Shown here: positions 5,414 through 6,832 of the stretch, one piece after another
Layout of the letters: every line of letters starts with the position of its first letter
Numbering within the stretch: the stretch's first letter is position 1
Assembly (NCBI GenBank): GCA_937138955.1
Contig: CAKZPJ010000689.1
Location: forward strand, 1-6,832
Length of the DNA: 6,832 bases
Reading direction: 5' to 3'
DNA from: an uncultured Flammeovirgaceae bacterium
Lineage (GTDB): Bacteria; Bacteroidota; Bacteroidia; Cytophagales; Cyclobacteriaceae
Notes under the pieces: model-generated
Databases searched by the model: none
The model's input: the letters and a program-made list of their open reading frames with translations, nothing else
What the model was told of the DNA's origin: nothing
Made by a program: the position numbers and the translations under genes

Positions 5414-6832
5414 TTATTCTTTCAAAAACCTGCTAAGGCTAGCACAAACAATATTATCATCATCATAAGCATGTCCTTTACCTTCATAAATGTAAACATG
5501 ATTAGTGCTATCGTGTCTTCTGATTTCGCTCAATCGATTTTCTAAAGCTCTTGCGTGCCAGATAGTGGTTTTTTGATCCTCTGTGCCTTGATGAACTTCA
5601 AATGCAGGTAGATTATTTAAAAAGTAGTAAGGGGAGCTGGTAATGAGACGTTTCCTGATCTCTTCAGGACTGGCTTTTGGTGTATAAAAAGCCCGGCTAT
5701 AAGAATTACCCACTATTTCGTTATCTACCACATACCGGTCTAAAAATTTCGTGTGCGTCGAAGTGGCTATGATGTAATCAGATTTATTCGTTAGCCCACC
5801 TATGATCAATGCAACAGTTGCGCCTCTACTGGTGCCCATTGTCAACGTTTTGACATTCGTGGTTTTGTTATACATCAATTTTACAACCTCCAGAAATGCC
5901 ACAGCATCTTCGGCTGCGCCCATCCAGACATCTCCTGCATATCCTTCAGAACGGAAGCAAAAATCTTCCCCTCTCACTATATTGCCCCGGAAGGATGGCA
6001 TGATCGAAATGTAGTTATCTAAAAGTTTACGACACTTTCCGCTCGACAAACGATTTATATCACTTGTTTTCAACACATCAATTCCTGTTCCACCTCCCAT
6101 AAGACCTAGCAAGATGGGGGCTTGAGAAATATTAACGCCTTTGGGGATTCGAATCAGGCCGTAGTGTTTCCGTCCATTAACCAAGTGAGATATAACCTTA
6201 AGCGTATCCCCATTGGGCCGTACTTCAGAAAATTCTATTTGTATTTGACTGGGTGTGAAATCCTTTTCTCGCCATTCTGTCAAAATAGCATTCAACTCAT
6301 TCGCAGTGGGCTCCTTAAGCAACTCTTCCATCGCGATGCCCGGATCGGGATTAATTGGATAGGTAGTTGCATCCTCGTACCCCACACAATCATTTACTCC
6401 TACATCTACCAGATAACTAAAATTTCTATCATAATGAATAAAGTATACGTCAAGGAGCAGGAAGTAAAGAACGAAGACCGTAAAAAAGTGAAACTTGTTG
6501 GTATACGATATTGATAGAGGCAGGATGAGAACCGGCACAAATCCAAAAGTAATAATTGCGCTAGCAAGACCTAGAGGCAGCATATGCGGGAAGTAGATTC
6601 TTGCTATTAGAAAAAATGTCATTACTCCACTAAGGATCACTAGCGCCAAATTTTCGGCTTTGTTTTCTTTTGGGCTCGAGAAAACCATCGTAGCAAAGAA
6701 TATCAGATAGAATAAGGCCAGAAACAGCAAGCCATAAGTAATAACCCAACCGGAAAAAGGAACTATCCCAGCCATGCCGAAAAGCCCTAAAGCCGAAACT
6801 CCGGCGACTATTGAAAGTATAGTAATTAGGAG
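5414..6832 (-). CDS. Membrane-anchored S9-like alpha/beta hydrolase, 5' end beyond window
   Basis: The C-terminal two thirds is an alpha/beta-hydrolase domain of the prolyl oligopeptidase type; the N-terminal third is membrane-embedded. Counting from the ATG at 6775, helices lie at about 11-31, 43-60, 66-88 and 95-114. The likely triad is Ser316 in G-T-S-R-G (314-318), Asp400 in HQGTED and His435 in GKGHAYD; PSFRGN (260-265) and the DVWMGAAEDAVAFL stretch are typical of S9-like hydrolases. Positive residues cluster in the loops after the first and third helices (KENK, NKFH), which would place those loops inside and the catalytic domain in the periplasm. The frame stays open from 6776 to 6832 and reads as another hydrophobic helix (LLITILSIVAGVSALGLFG), and no ribosome site precedes 6775, so the real start is probably off the window. 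Peptidase or esterase activity is inferred; the substrate is unknown. It is the first gene seen of the minus-strand set, 36 bases before the next. Confidence 0.87.
   Translation of the reverse strand, partial: LLITILSIVAGVSALGLFGMAGIVPFSGWVITYGLLFLALFYLIFFATMVFSSPKENKAENLALVILSGVMTFFLIARIYFPHMLPLGLASAIITFGFVPVLILPLSISYTNKFHFFTVFVLYFLLLDVYFIHYDRNFSYLVDVGVNDCVGYEDATTYPINPDPGIAMEELLKEPTANELNAILTEWREKDFTPSQIQIEFSEVRPNGDTLKVISHLVNGRKHYGLIRIPKGVNISQAPILLGLMGGGTGIDVLKTSDINRLSSGKCRKLLDNYISIMPSFRGNIVRGEDFCFRSEGYAGDVWMGAAEDAVAFLEVVKLMYNKTTNVKTLTMGTSRGATVALIIGGLTNKSDYIIATSTHTKFLDRYVVDNEIVGNSYSRAFYTPKASPEEIRKRLITSSPYYFLNNLPAFEVHQGTEDQKTTIWHARALENRLSEIRRHDSTNHVYIYEGKGHAYDDDNIVCASLSRFLKE

Noticed and set aside
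5389..5420. Stem followed by a T-run as a rho-independent terminator
   Set aside because: The T-run follows the stem on the plus strand, where no gene is transcribed into it; the minus transcript would have the A-run before the stem.
6122..6514. 130-codon plus-strand reading frame
   Set aside because: It lies wholly antisense to the hydrolase gene, which has clear domain motifs through this region, and its translation shows no recognisable pattern.

Overview
The window looks like a chromosomal segment of a free-living, probably marine or polysaccharide-degrading member of the Bacteroidota, most likely the Cytophagales side of the phylum. The pointers are a heme-binding CxxCH protein of the Pirellula/Verrucomicrobium type (common in PVC bacteria and also in Cytophagales), a secreted sulfatase, signal peptides ending in the Bacteroidota style (FSQ, LAQ), plus-strand spacers with no Shine-Dalgarno sequence, and a small membrane protein with GldL-like 'WPG' helical hairpins. 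No RNA gene, CRISPR array, insertion sequence or integration site was seen, and no stretch of 300 bases lacks a gene.

Plus strand, 1-4488: three genes lie head to tail, each separated by exactly 30 bases. They are (i) the 3' part of a large gene for a periplasmic or outer-membrane dehydrogenase-like protein (end of a beta-propeller, HEAT-like repeats, C-terminal cytochrome c domain with CTSCH), (ii) a secreted serine hydrolase of the class C beta-lactamase fold that resembles mitochondrial LACTB unusually closely, and (iii) a secreted type I sulfatase with the formylglycine-forming motif CMASR. All are predicted to work outside the cytoplasm. Together they fit a catabolic locus in which a sulfated or substituted carbohydrate is desulfated, hydrolysed and oxidised, but the substrate cannot be read from this window.

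Minus strand, 4490-6832: a second head-to-tail set converges on the first, with only one base between the opposing stop codons. In order of transcription it holds a multi-membrane-span protein fused to an S9-like alpha/beta-hydrolase domain (its reading frame runs off the right edge of the window, so its true start is probably outside), a 132-residue four-helix membrane protein that is visibly an internal duplication, and a 154-residue orphan membrane protein with an extracytoplasmic loop of about 80 residues. This membrane trio is the least familiar part of the window and the best candidate for an undescribed unit. Nothing seen here proves a shared function beyond gene order and short spacing.

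The promoters of both sets lie outside the window. No convincing terminator was found at the convergent junction.
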